Source: Ensifer sp. IC3342 (GTDB taxonomy: Bacteria > Pseudomonadota > Alphaproteobacteria > Rhizobiales > Rhizobiaceae). Taken from it: a DNA stretch of 64,000 nt. Shown here piece after piece: positions 56,188-64,000 of this stretch (its first letter is position 1; every line of letters begins with the position of its first letter). The notes under the pieces were generated by a model. That model made no database searches. It worked only from the letters and a program-made list of their open reading frames with translations, and was not told where the DNA came from. The position numbers and the translations under genes are program-made. The stretch is taken from positions 124,001-188,000 of the forward strand of contig NZ_JADYVE010000007.1 of NCBI RefSeq assembly GCF_020193655.1. Reading direction: 5' to 3'.

Positions 56188-56970
56188 ATGGCCACGGACC
56201 TGCTGCTGCGCGAGAGGAAATCACTGATTCAGGAACGGCTGAAAACCGACGGCCGTGTGCTGGCCGCCGATCTCGCGCGCGAATTCGGGGTCTCGGAAGA
56301 CACGATCCGTCGTGACCTGCGTGAGATGGCCGCGGCGGGCCTCTGTGAGCGCGTCTATGGCGGAGCCTTGCCGCTCGCGCCGATGGCCGGCTCGCTCAGC
56401 CAGCGCGCCTCTCTCGCACCGGAGCGTAAGGCGGCTCTCGCCCGCGCTGCGGTCGGATTCATCCGTGAAGGCATGACGGTGTTCCTCGACGCCGGTTCGG
56501 CTAATCTGGCGATCGCTGAGGCGATCGAGCCGGGCCTTTCGGTGACGATCGTTACCAACACGCCGCTCATCGCGGCTGCCTTGATGGACAAGGCGGGCGT
56601 GGAGCTTATCCTCGTCGGTGGCCCGCTCGACCGCGCTGTCGGCGCAGCCGTCGGCGCGCGGGCGCAACGCGATGCCGAGCTTCTGCGCCCCGACCTTTGC
56701 GTTCTCGGTGCTTGCGGCGCCGACCCGGAAGCGGGACTGACAGCCTTCCATTTCGAGGACGCGGCGTTCAAGCGTCTCATCGCCTCGCGAAGCCGCGCGG
56801 TCCTTGCCGCCATAACGAGCGACAAGCTCGGAACCGCCGCGCCACATGCGGTCATCGGCATCGAGGCGGTGACGACGCTGGTGCTCGAGGCCAATGCGCC
56901 CGAAGCGGCGATCGCCGCGCTCGGCGCGCGCGGCGCTGACGTCGTACTGGCGAAGGAGCCTGCCCGATGA
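56188..56970 (+). CDS. DeoR-family transcriptional regulator
   Basis: A 260-residue DeoR/GlpR-type repressor. The N-terminal helix-turn-helix (RKSLIQERLKTDGRVLAADLAREFGVSEDTIRRDLREMAAAG) is at about 10-50. The C-terminal sugar-phosphate-sensing domain has FLDAGSANLAIAEAI (about 95) and a LVGGPLDRAVGA segment (about 140). ATG 56170 would add six residues. The two TGCACG words at 56161-56176 just upstream may form part of its operator. It overlaps the VOC gene (ATGA) and likely controls the small operon that follows. Confidence 0.85.
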   Translation: MATDLLLRERKSLIQERLKTDGRVLAADLAREFGVSEDTIRRDLREMAAAGLCERVYGGALPLAPMAGSLSQRASLAPERKAALARAAVGFIREGMTVFLDAGSANLAIAEAIEPGLSVTIVTNTPLIAAALMDKAGVELILVGGPLDRAVGAAVGARAQRDAELLRPDLCVLGACGADPEAGLTAFHFEDAAFKRLIASRSRAVLAAITSDKLGTAAPHAVIGIEAVTTLVLEANAPEAAIAALGARGADVVLAKEPAR

Positions 56971-57353
56971 ATGTCGCGCATGTCGCTCTCTGGACGAAGG
57001 ATATCGACCGGATCGCCGCCTTCTGGGCCGAATTCTTCGACGCCAGCATTGGCGCGATCTATGAAAGCGGCCGCCGTCCCGGATTCCGTTCGCGTTTCCT
57101 GACGCTTGGCAGCGGCCCCTCGATCGAGGTGATGGAGGGACCGTGGCTTGCTCCCCATGACGCGGCGGCGGTGGAACGCGCAGGCTACGCGCATCTCGCC
57201 CTTTCGCTCGGCAGCGGCGAGGCAGTGGACGACATGGCGGACCGGGCCGAAAGGAAGGGCGTTCTCGTTTCGAAAGCCTGTTGGACGGGTGACGGCTTCT
57301 ACGAGGCCGTGATCCGCGATCCCGACGGCAATCTCATCGAAATCACCATTTGA
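56967..57353 (+). CDS. VOC-family (glyoxalase-like) protein
   Basis: A 128-residue vicinal-oxygen-chelate protein. The two beta-alpha-beta-beta-beta modules are visible: [24 protein letters not shown] at the N-terminus, with a metal-binding His, and [15 protein letters not shown] at the C-terminus with the Glu ligand. AAGGAG precedes the ATG, which overlaps the DeoR stop; its own stop is 33 bases before the MFS start. The function (lyase, isomerase or resistance enzyme) is not fixed. It could act on a product handled by the co-transcribed transporter. Confidence 0.88.
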   Translation: MNVAHVALWTKDIDRIAAFWAEFFDASIGAIYESGRRPGFRSRFLTLGSGPSIEVMEGPWLAPHDAAAVERAGYAHLALSLGSGEAVDDMADRAERKGVLVSKACWTGDGFYEAVIRDPDGNLIEITI

Positions 57354-57385
57354 GCCGGACGGTTCCGGCCGCGGGAAGATTACTC

Positions 57386-58591
57386 ATGGATCAGCGAACG
57401 GATCAGCGCAAGCAAACCGCCTCTCAGGGCCTTGTCCGGCACCATTACATGTCGAAGAACCGGCTTGCCGTATCGCTCCTGTTCTTGATGAACGGCTTCG
57501 TGACCGGCAGTTGGGCGCCGAAGATTCCGGAGTTCAAGGACCGGCTCGGGATCGGCGAGAGCGTGCTCGGCCTCCTGATCCTGGTGTTCGGCATCGGCTC
57601 GCTGGTGCTGATGCCAATTGCCGGCGGCTTCATCGCCCGCGTCGGCTCGCAAAGGGTGGTGAAGGTAACCGCGATCATTCTGTCGCCGCTGCTCTTGCTC
57701 TTAACACTGGCGCCGAATGTCTGGACGGCGGCGATCGGCATGTTCCTGCTCGGCGGTTTCGTCGGCGCCATGGATGTGGCGATGAACGCCAATGCGGTCG
57801 AGGTCGAAAGGTCGATGCGCCGCGCGATCATGTCCTCCTGTCACGCCTATTGGAGTCTCGGCGGGTTGATCGGTGCCGGCATCGGCGGCTTCCTTATGGC
57901 GCGCTTCGGCGTGCTGCCGCACGTGCTTCTCGTCACGGTCCTTTGCATTCTGTTCCTTGCCGTCGCCTGGCCGATGATCCTTGCCGACCGGCCTCATCCG
58001 GCAGCGGCGAGGGAGAAGCTGCGCCTGCCGCTCACACCCCTGCCCTGGCTGATCGGCATCATGGCCCTGTTCTCGATGGTGCCGGAAGGCACGGTGCTCG
58101 ACTGGGGCGCACTCTATTTGCGCAACGAGCTCGGCGCTTCCGTCGAACTCTCGGGCTTCGGTTTCGCTGCCTTCTCGGCAACGATGGCCGCGATGCGTTT
58201 TGCCGGGGACCATGTCCGCGATCTGCTCGGCGCGAAGCGGACCTTGCGTATCTGCACGGTGACGGCGCTCGTCGGCATAAGCCTTGCGGGCGTCGCGCCA
58301 AATGCGTTGGTCGCAATTCTCGGCTTCGCAATCGCCGGGATCGGAATCTCCAATATGGTGCCGATCGCCTTTTCGGCCGCTGGCAACATGCCGGGGCTGC
58401 AGCCCGGTATCGGCCTTTCGGTCGCGACGTTCATGGGCTATTCCGGTATGCTCTTCGCTCCCTCACTGATCGGCTTCGTGGCGGAGCACTCGGGCTTCGC
58501 GATCATCTTCATGTCCGTCCCCGCGCTCTTCATCGTCGTGCTCCTGCTCTCGCATCACGCCGTTCATGCGGATCACGGCAGAGAGCATTAG
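57386..58591 (+). CDS. MFS transporter (YbjJ-like)
   Basis: A 401-residue major facilitator protein with 12 hydrophobic segments, beginning [32 protein letters not shown] (about 27) and a central [25 protein letters not shown]. It resembles the YbjJ group of MFS proteins. The start at ATG 57386 has GGGAAG eight bases upstream; an upstream start at 57350 would add 12 residues. It is the third gene in the DeoR-VOC-MFS set. Substrate unknown; sugar or sugar-like efflux or uptake is possible. Confidence 0.85.
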   Translation: MDQRTDQRKQTASQGLVRHHYMSKNRLAVSLLFLMNGFVTGSWAPKIPEFKDRLGIGESVLGLLILVFGIGSLVLMPIAGGFIARVGSQRVVKVTAIILSPLLLLLTLAPNVWTAAIGMFLLGGFVGAMDVAMNANAVEVERSMRRAIMSSCHAYWSLGGLIGAGIGGFLMARFGVLPHVLLVTVLCILFLAVAWPMILADRPHPAAAREKLRLPLTPLPWLIGIMALFSMVPEGTVLDWGALYLRNELGASVELSGFGFAAFSATMAAMRFAGDHVRDLLGAKRTLRICTVTALVGISLAGVAPNALVAILGFAIAGIGISNMVPIAFSAAGNMPGLQPGIGLSVATFMGYSGMLFAPSLIGFVAEHSGFAIIFMSVPALFIVVLLLSHHAVHADHGREH

Positions 58592-58773
58592 CAACCTGCG
58601 TGCACAGGCGGATTAGGGGCTTTCCCGCTCTTGCCGGCCGCCCTGCCATCAATTCGCCGTCAGCGCGTGATGTTGCCGTTGACAAGCAAGCTTTCCTCCG
58701 CCACCTGAAAGGCGAAAGCTCCGTGCGGCCGGCCATGCCGCTCGGGCGAAACGGGACCCAACAAGAGGCCTTT

Positions 58774-60027
58774 ATGTCTTCTGCCTTCGATTTCGAGCCA
58801 CAGCCGCGCCGCGCCTCGGTCGCCGTCGATGTCGGCGGCGTGATCGTCGGCGGCGGCGCGCCAGTCGTCGTCCAGTCGATGACGAACACGGATACGGCCG
58901 ACGTCGACGCGACCGTCGCCCAGGTGGCGGCCCTCCACAAGGCGGGGTCTGAACTGGTGCGCATCACGGTCGATCGTGACGAAAGTGCCGCGGCGGTGCC
59001 GAAGATCCGCGAGCGGTTGCTGCGCCTCGGCATGGACGTGCCGCTTGTCGGCGACTTCCACTATATCGGCCACAAGCTGCTTGCCGATCACCCGGCTTGC
59101 GCCGAAGCGCTGGCGAAATACCGCATCAACCCGGGCAATGTCGGCTTCAAGGACAAGAAGGACAAGCAGTTCGCCGAGATCATCGCGATGGCGATACGCT
59201 ACGACAAACCGGTGCGCATCGGCGTCAACTGGGGGTCGCTCGATCAGGAGCTGCTGACGCGGCTGATGGACGAGAACCAGGCCAAGGGCTCGCCGCTCAC
59301 GGCGCAGCAGGTGACGCGCGAAACGATCGTGCAGTCGGCGCTGCTCTCGGCGGAGCTTGCCGAAGAGCTCGGCCTGCCGCGCAACCGCATCATCCTTTCC
59401 GCCAAGGTTTCGGGCGTGCAGGACCTGATCGCCGTTTATGCGATGCTCGCCGCCCGTTCCGACCATGCGTTGCATCTCGGGCTCACCGAGGCCGGCATGG
59501 GCACGAAGGGCATCGTCGCCTCCTCCGCCTCGCTCGGCATCCTGATGCAGCAGGGCATCGGCGACACGATTCGCATCTCGCTGACGCCGGAGCCCGGCGG
59601 CGACCGGACCCGCGAAGTGCAGGTGGCGCAGGAACTTTTGCAGGTCATGGGCTTCCGCCAGTTCATACCCGTCGTCGCTGCCTGTCCCGGCTGCGGCCGG
59701 ACGACGTCGACGGTCTTCCAGGAACTCGCCCAGAAGATCCAGGAGGATATCCGCGCAAGCATGCCGGTGTGGCGCGAAAAATATCCGGGCGTGGAGGCGT
59801 TGAAGGTCGCTGTCATGGGATGCATCGTCAATGGCCCGGGCGAAAGCAAGCATGCCGATATCGGCATTTCGCTTCCCGGTACCGGCGAGATGCCGGCGGC
59901 ACCGGTCTTCATCGACGGCCAGAAGGCGATGACGTTGCGCGGGCCGAAGATCGCCGAGGAATTCCAGCTTCTCGTCGCCGACTATATCGAGAAGCGTTAC
60001 GGTCGCGGCCAGGCGGCGGCCGAGTGA
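58774..60027 (+). CDS. ispG: 4-hydroxy-3-methylbut-2-enyl diphosphate synthase
   Basis: IspG (GcpE, 417 residues) reduces 2-C-methyl-D-erythritol 2,4-cyclodiphosphate to HMBPP, the penultimate step of the MEP isoprenoid pathway, using a [4Fe-4S] cluster. The three cluster Cys are visible: CPGCGR (about 305-310) and [18 protein letters not shown] (about 345). The family segments [18 protein letters not shown] (about 35) and [15 protein letters not shown] are present. The start ATG 58774 is after a 182-base gap from the MFS gene. It is upstream of, but on the opposite strand from, ispA. Confidence 0.97.
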   Translation: MSSAFDFEPQPRRASVAVDVGGVIVGGGAPVVVQSMTNTDTADVDATVAQVAALHKAGSELVRITVDRDESAAAVPKIRERLLRLGMDVPLVGDFHYIGHKLLADHPACAEALAKYRINPGNVGFKDKKDKQFAEIIAMAIRYDKPVRIGVNWGSLDQELLTRLMDENQAKGSPLTAQQVTRETIVQSALLSAELAEELGLPRNRIILSAKVSGVQDLIAVYAMLAARSDHALHLGLTEAGMGTKGIVASSASLGILMQQGIGDTIRISLTPEPGGDRTREVQVAQELLQVMGFRQFIPVVAACPGCGRTTSTVFQELAQKIQEDIRASMPVWREKYPGVEALKVAVMGCIVNGPGESKHADIGISLPGTGEMPAAPVFIDGQKAMTLRGPKIAEEFQLLVADYIEKRYGRGQAAAE

Positions 60028-60046
60028 TCCAGCTCTTTAAACTTTC

Positions 60047-60089
60047 GCAATTTCGGACGGAAAACCGTTACACACTTTCCTGAAATTGC
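60047..60089. repeat. GCAATTTC-flanked palindromic repeat
   Basis: The perfect arms GCAATTTC (60047-60054) and GAAATTGC (60082-60089) enclose GGACGGAAAACCGTTACACACTTTCC-like sequence shared with 7985-8021 and 49732-49767. It lies between convergent ispG and the LysE gene. Confidence 0.7.
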
Positions 60090-60090
60090 T

Positions 60091-60732
60091 CTAAAGCCGC
60101 GCCGTCAGCAGTTTCAGGCCGGCAAAGGCGAAGAGGCCTGCCGTCAGGCTCTCGATCACGCGCCGCGACTTGAGATAGGCGCGGTGGACCGGCGAGAGCG
60201 AGAAGACGATCGCAAAGCCGCAGAAGGTGACGAGGCCGATCAGCATGCAGCCGCCAATGAAAGCGGCGGTAACGCCGACCGGCGCCCCTTCCGGCATGCC
60301 GAGCGAGACCAGCATGATCCAGGCGAAGATTGCCTTGGGATTGGTCAAGTGGATGCCGAGCCCCTTGAGATAGAGCTTCCTGAGCGAGGTTTGCAGCGGA
60401 ACGCGGCGCGTCGCCCGCGGCGCGTCGCTCTTCATCGCTGCCCTGAGCGCGTTGTAGGCGAGCCAGAAGAGATAGCAGGCGCCGGCGATCTTCAGGACGA
60501 TGATCGCCTGTCCATAGGTCCGGATGAGCGCCGAGAGGCCCGAGGCCGTCAGCATCGCCCAGGTATAGCTGCCACTCAGCACGCCGAAGGCGAGCGCGAG
60601 GCCCGCCTTTCGCCCTTGGCTCACCGATGTCGCGATGATCGCCAGCACCGCCGGCCCCGGCGACACGACCGCGATGACATAGGCCATCCAGGCGACGAGA
60701 AGCTGCGGCAGAAAGGGCGTGAGGTCGAGCAT
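60091..60732 (-). CDS. LysE-family translocator
   Basis: A 213-residue LysE/RhtB-type exporter with six hydrophobic segments. The N-terminus has LLVAWMAYVIAVVSPGPAVLAIIATSVSQGRKAGLALAFG, with the PGP motif and GRKAG loop, and a LTNPKAIFAW segment near 110. It is a paralogue of the gene at 5099 but only moderately similar. The ribosome site is weak. It lies between ispG and hisC with a repeat-rich gap upstream, so it seems to be transcribed alone. Confidence 0.88.
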   Translation of the reverse strand: MLDLTPFLPQLLVAWMAYVIAVVSPGPAVLAIIATSVSQGRKAGLALAFGVLSGSYTWAMLTASGLSALIRTYGQAIIVLKIAGACYLFWLAYNALRAAMKSDAPRATRRVPLQTSLRKLYLKGLGIHLTNPKAIFAWIMLVSLGMPEGAPVGVTAAFIGGCMLIGLVTFCGFAIVFSLSPVHRAYLKSRRVIESLTAGLFAFAGLKLLTARL

Positions 60733-61061
60733 GGTGGCGTCCGTCGGTGATTGCGGAGGCGACAGTAGCCGAGGCTTCGGGCGGTGCCAATGGGACGCGA
60801 GAGGCGGGCCTCAACCCCCTTCACCCCTAGAAGCCTGTGCCATCGGCTCCCCCTCATCCGGCCTGCCGGCCACCTTCTCCCCGCAAGCGGGGCGAAGGGA
60901 CAAGTGGCGCTCGTGCCACTCCCTCTCCCCTGCAGGCGCCTGGATGGGAGAGGCACTTCGGCGGCCCAGTCCCCTCTCCCCGCGTGCGGGGAGAGGGTTA
61001 GGGTGAGGGGCAAAACGAGCCGTTCGCTATTGGCGCTGTCCCGTCCGATCCAGGTCCAGCC
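60733..61061. other. Repeat-rich gap between the LysE gene and hisC
   Basis: No gene is present in these 329 bases. Half of it is a RIME-like element at 60848-61011. The promoter of the LysE gene should lie in the other half, but no clear box is visible. Confidence 0.55.
60848..61011. repeat. RIME-like palindromic element (long, multi-hairpin)
   Basis: About 164 bases with at least two strong hairpins (CCTTCTCCCCGC/GCGGGGCGAAGG and CCCCTCTCCCCGC/GCGGGGAGAGGG) bounded by CCCTCA and TGAGGGG. It is the longest copy in the window and seems to be a composite. Confidence 0.85.
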
Positions 61062-62117
61062 TCAGAGAATCTCGTCGAGCGCCGCGACCAGTCTCGCGCA
61101 TTCCTCGTCGGTGCCGATGGTGATGCGCAGGAAATCCGAAATACGCGGCTTGGCGAAGTGGCGCACGATGACTGCCCGCTCGCGCAGCTTCGCGGCCAAG
61201 GTCTGGCCGACGTGGTTCGGGTGACGGGCAAAGATGAAGTTCGCCTGCGAGGGCAGGACCTCGAAACCGCGCGCGTCTAGCTCGCTCGTCAGCTTCGCCC
61301 GCGACGCAATGATCTTGCCGCGCGACGTCTCGAACCACGCCTCGTCCTTGATCGCGGCGATGGCGCCGGCCTGGGCCGCTCGTCCGAGCGGATAGGAGTT
61401 GAAGCTGTCCTTGACGCGTTCCAAGGCCTCAATCAGTGGCCGCTGGCCGATCGCGAAGCCGACCCGCAATCCGGCAAGCGCCCTCGATTTCGAAAAAGTC
61501 TGCACGACGAGCAGGTTTTCGTATTTCGGAACCAGCGCGATCGCGGATTCGCCGCCGAAGTCGACATAGGCCTCGTCGATCACCACCGGCTGGTCGTGGT
61601 GTTCGGCGACCAGCGCCTCGATCTCGGCGAGCGGCAGGCCGATGCCGGTCGGCGCGTTCGGGTTGGGAAGAATGATCGCGCCGGTGGGGCGACGGTAGTC
61701 GGCGATGTCGATGCCGAAGGCGTCGTTGAGCGGCACCTCTATCGCATCGATGCCGAAAAGCCCCGCGTAGGTCGGATAGAAGCTGTAGGAGATATCCGGA
61801 TAGAGCAGCGGCCGATCGTGTTTCAAGAGTGCGGCGAAGCTGTGCGCCAGCACTTCGTCGGAACCGTTGCCGACGAAAACCTCCTCCGGTTCGACGCCGT
61901 ATCTCGCGGCGATCGCTTTCCGCAGGTCGAGCGCGAGTGGATCCGGATAGAGCCTGAGATCGGCGCTTGCCGCAGTCCGGATCGCCTCGATCACCTTGTC
62001 CGAAGGCGCATATGGGTTTTCGTTGGTGTTCAGCTTAACGAGGTTCGCCATGCGCGGCTGTTCGCCCGGGACATAGGGCTTCAGCGCGGAGACGATCGGC
62101 GACCAGTATTTGCTCAC
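61062..62117 (-). CDS. hisC: Histidinol-phosphate aminotransferase
   Basis: HisC (351 residues) transaminates imidazole acetol phosphate to histidinol phosphate in histidine biosynthesis; some versions also act on aromatic amino acids. The PLP Lys lies in [21 protein letters not shown] (about 210), and the substrate phosphate-binding Arg is expected in the C-terminal part. The start codon is GTG 62117 with AGGAG upstream, six bases after the ispA stop, so the two are co-transcribed. It lies away from other his genes. The class II fold and length are typical. Confidence 0.92.
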   Translation of the reverse strand: MSKYWSPIVSALKPYVPGEQPRMANLVKLNTNENPYAPSDKVIEAIRTAASADLRLYPDPLALDLRKAIAARYGVEPEEVFVGNGSDEVLAHSFAALLKHDRPLLYPDISYSFYPTYAGLFGIDAIEVPLNDAFGIDIADYRRPTGAIILPNPNAPTGIGLPLAEIEALVAEHHDQPVVIDEAYVDFGGESAIALVPKYENLLVVQTFSKSRALAGLRVGFAIGQRPLIEALERVKDSFNSYPLGRAAQAGAIAAIKDEAWFETSRGKIIASRAKLTSELDARGFEVLPSQANFIFARHPNHVGQTLAAKLRERAVIVRHFAKPRISDFLRITIGTDEECARLVAALDEIL

Positions 62118-62123
62118 GGGGCT

Positions 62124-63035
62124 CTAGCTCCTGCGGTTGGCGATGAAGCGGGCGGTCTCGATGAGGATGGCCGAGCGGGCGCCATAGGGCTGAAGCAGAT
62201 TTTCCGCCTGCGTCACCAGTTCCTCGAGTTCGCGCTCGGCCCAGGCCTGGCCATGAAGGGCGACGAGCGTGCCCTTGCCGCGCGCAGCGTCCTTGCCGGT
62301 GGCCTTGCCCATCGCCTCCGCATCCGCCGTCAGATCGAGCAGATCGTCGGCGAGCTGGAAGGCGAGGCCGATCTTTTCGCCGAAAGCGCGCAGCCGTCGG
62401 CGATGCTCGTCCGACGCATCGGCGATGATTGCGCCCGCCTCGCAGGCGAAGCGGATGAGCGCCCCGGTCTTCATTGCCTGCAGCGTCACAATGCCCGCCT
62501 CGCCGGGCGCCGTTTTCTCGGCGGCGAGGTCAAGCGCCTGCCCGCCAGCCATGCCGCCATGTCCGGAGGCACGCGCAAGCGCCAATATCAGCGCCGTCTT
62601 TTGTCGGTCCGGAAGCGGCGTTTCCGGTGCGGCGATGATGTTGAAGGCGAAGGTCAGCAGACTGTCACCGGCCAGAATGGCGGTCGCCTCGTCGAAGGCG
62701 ATGTGCACCGTCGGCTGCCCGCGCCTCAAATCGTCATCGTCCATTGCCGGCAGGTCGTCGTGGACGAGCGAGTAGCAATGCACGCATTCGAGCGCTGCGC
62801 CGATCCTGAGTGCCGCATCGGCGTCGCCATCGAGAAGCGCGGTGCACTCGCTCACGAGAAACGGGCGCAGGCGTTTGCCGCCGTTGAGCACGCCATGGCG
62901 CATCGCGGCGAGCAGGTTCTGAGGCCGCGCGATTTCATCTGCGCCGACGACCGGTCCCAGAAGGCCGGAAAGCAGTTCTTCCACGGCCAACGCGTTGGCC
63001 TTCAGGTATGCGGAAAAGGATGACGTCTCTTTCAT
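62124..63035 (-). CDS. ispA: Geranyl/farnesyl diphosphate synthase
   Basis: A 303-residue short-chain trans-prenyltransferase making farnesyl (or geranyl) diphosphate from IPP and DMAPP. The first Asp-rich motif is DDLPAMDDDDLRRG (about 87) and the second is QLADDLLDL (about 230). The GKRLRPFLV segment (about 52) binds the diphosphate. The start is ATG 63035 with AAAGAG upstream; the frame is open to 63824, but that part has no protein character and lies opposite mtgA. hisC follows six bases after its stop. It lies within 3 kb of ispG, on the opposite strand. Confidence 0.93.
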   Translation of the reverse strand: MKETSSFSAYLKANALAVEELLSGLLGPVVGADEIARPQNLLAAMRHGVLNGGKRLRPFLVSECTALLDGDADAALRIGAALECVHCYSLVHDDLPAMDDDDLRRGQPTVHIAFDEATAILAGDSLLTFAFNIIAAPETPLPDRQKTALILALARASGHGGMAGGQALDLAAEKTAPGEAGIVTLQAMKTGALIRFACEAGAIIADASDEHRRRLRAFGEKIGLAFQLADDLLDLTADAEAMGKATGKDAARGKGTLVALHGQAWAERELEELVTQAENLLQPYGARSAILIETARFIANRRS

Positions 63036-63105
63036 GCAGCGCTCTTTGACATGCGGGAGGGAGGCTTTCAACGGGCATTCGCGTCGCAGGCTACTGCATG
63101 AAATG

Positions 63106-63149
63106 CTACAGCGGCCTTGGCGCGTCCGATTGGACGCACGGCGCTGTAA
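63106..63149. repeat. CTACAGC-type hairpin repeat
   Basis: CTACAGCG and CGCTGTAA arms enclose the GCGCGTCCGATTGGACGC stem. It lies in the divergent gap between ispA and mtgA, close to the ispA promoter region. Confidence 0.75.
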
Positions 63150-63236
63150 TGCTTTACGTGGGATGAGCGTGCAAGCGTCTTGCCTTTTGCAAGAAACGCC
63201 ATTCAACTTTGCGCAGCCATGAAATAAGAGAGGCGG

Positions 63237-64000
63237 ATGGAAAAAGAGGTGGACAGTCAGAGCGTGGACGTCGTTCCGGAAGCGTTGGAGGAGGGGGAGA
63301 TGTCCGCCAATCGCTGGTCCGCTACATGGCGGGCGAGGTTCCGCCGGCTCTTTCTTGCCGTCCTTGCCCTCCTCGTGCTGCCCTATGTGCTGATCGTCTT
63401 CTATTCCCTCGACTTCGTTCGCCCGATCTCGACCCTGATGCTGCGCGACCTGGTGCTCCTGCGCGGCTTTGACCGGCAATGGGTCGAGTTCGACGACATC
63501 GCCCCGGTGCTCGTCCAGTCGGTGATGATGTCGGAGGACGGGCAGTTCTGCTCGCATGCCGGTATCGACTGGAACCAGATGCGCGGCGTCGTCGAGGATG
63601 CGCTGGATGGCGGACAGACGCGTGGCGCAAGCACGATCCCGATGCAGACGGTCAAGAATCTGTTTCTCTGGAACGGCCGTTCCTTTGTCCGCAAGGCGCT
63701 GGAACTGCCGCTCGCGCTCGTCGCCGATTTCGTCTGGAGCAAGCGCCGGATGATGGAGATCTATCTGAACGTCGCCGAATGGGGCGACGGCATCTATGGT
63801 ATCGAGGCGGCCGCGCAGCACCACTTTGGCGTTTCGGCCGCCAAGCTCACGCGCCGCCAGGCTGCTCTGCTCGCCGTGTCGTTGCCCAACCCGATCGACC
63901 GCAATGCCCGCAAGCCCGGGCGGGGGCTGAGGCGGCTTGCATCGCTCATCGAGCGCCGCGCCAGCCGCTCCGGCGGTTACATCACATGCCTTTATGACTA
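63237..64000 (+). CDS. mtgA: Monofunctional peptidoglycan transglycosylase MtgA (runs into window end)
   Basis: The first 254 codons of a GT51 transglycosylase that polymerises lipid II into glycan strands at the inner membrane. A cytoplasmic N-terminus is followed by a membrane anchor ([21 protein letters not shown], about 40-60). The GT51 motifs are visible: [18 protein letters not shown] (catalytic Glu, about 97-114), [19 protein letters not shown] (about 127-145), [30 protein letters not shown] (about 170). ATG 63237 is used; ATG 63300 has a stronger ribosome site (GGAGGAG) and would remove 21 residues. The gene is open at 64000, and the partial codon TA there suggests the stop may come immediately. 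Confidence 0.88.
   Translation, partial: MEKEVDSQSVDVVPEALEEGEMSANRWSATWRARFRRLFLAVLALLVLPYVLIVFYSLDFVRPISTLMLRDLVLLRGFDRQWVEFDDIAPVLVQSVMMSEDGQFCSHAGIDWNQMRGVVEDALDGGQTRGASTIPMQTVKNLFLWNGRSFVRKALELPLALVADFVWSKRRMMEIYLNVAEWGDGIYGIEAAAQHHFGVSAAKLTRRQAALLAVSLPNPIDRNARKPGRGLRRLASLIERRASRSGGYITCLYD

Noticed and set aside
57511..58773. Long N-terminal extension of the ispG frame
   Set aside because: It overlaps the MFS gene in another frame, and the translated part is Arg/Gly-rich; ispG starts at 58774.
63036..63824. N-terminal extension of the ispA frame
   Set aside because: It lies opposite mtgA and lacks protein character. The start at 63035 gives the normal length.

Overview
The window looks like a chromosomal segment of a fast-growing root-nodule bacterium of the Sinorhizobium/Ensifer group, close to S. 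meliloti or S. medicae. The basis is the high GC content, CTTGAC-type promoters, several classes of short palindromic repeats of the kind known from rhizobia, and a recognisable gene set: ndvB and ndvA (cyclic beta-1,2-glucan synthesis and export), an intact expR-type LuxR regulator next to pyc, an aatB-like aminotransferase, and leuB. Species level cannot be settled from the sequence alone. No rRNA, tRNA, CRISPR array, transposase or prophage gene was found.

Layout. 1-8,100: an MHS-family carboxylate/osmolyte transporter with a large extra-membrane insertion, a PAP2 phosphatase, leuB, a small unknown protein, a LysE-type exporter and an M3 peptidyl-dipeptidase. 8,100-27,000: a large catabolic island of uncharacterised function. 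A LacI regulator (9614) heads an operon with a Gfo/Idh dehydrogenase, a CoA-transferase, an enoyl-CoA hydratase and an aldehyde dehydrogenase. A DUF993 aldolase-like gene diverges from it, and a second operon (GMC dehydrogenase, Dabb protein, glycerate kinase) carries the same operator. Inside this lies a second LacI gene with its own operators and a sugar ABC importer operon with a second GMC enzyme and an SDR. 27,000-36,000: an omega-amino acid transaminase with a divergent XRE-cupin regulator, then an aminotransferase, AmaB-type semialdehyde dehydrogenase, 2-hydroxyglutarate-type FAD dehydrogenase and HglS (DUF1338), with a divergent LysR gene. Together these match the L-2-aminoadipate to 2-oxoglutarate branch of lysine catabolism.

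36,000-53,400: the envelope and symbiosis block, with ndvB (8.6 kb), an OpgC/Cgm-like acyltransferase, ndvA, expR and pyc. 53,400-64,000: a polar amino-acid ABC importer, a DeoR-VOC-MFS operon, ispG, a second LysE exporter, ispA-hisC, and the start of mtgA, which reaches the window edge.

The most interesting region is 8-27 kb. The LacI operators (AACGTT core) sit between or on promoter elements and tie three separate transcripts into one probable regulon whose substrate cannot be read from the families alone. Repeats fall into at least three palindromic families placed in intergenic gaps. One of them lies inside the ABC operon between the binding-protein gene and the permease genes.
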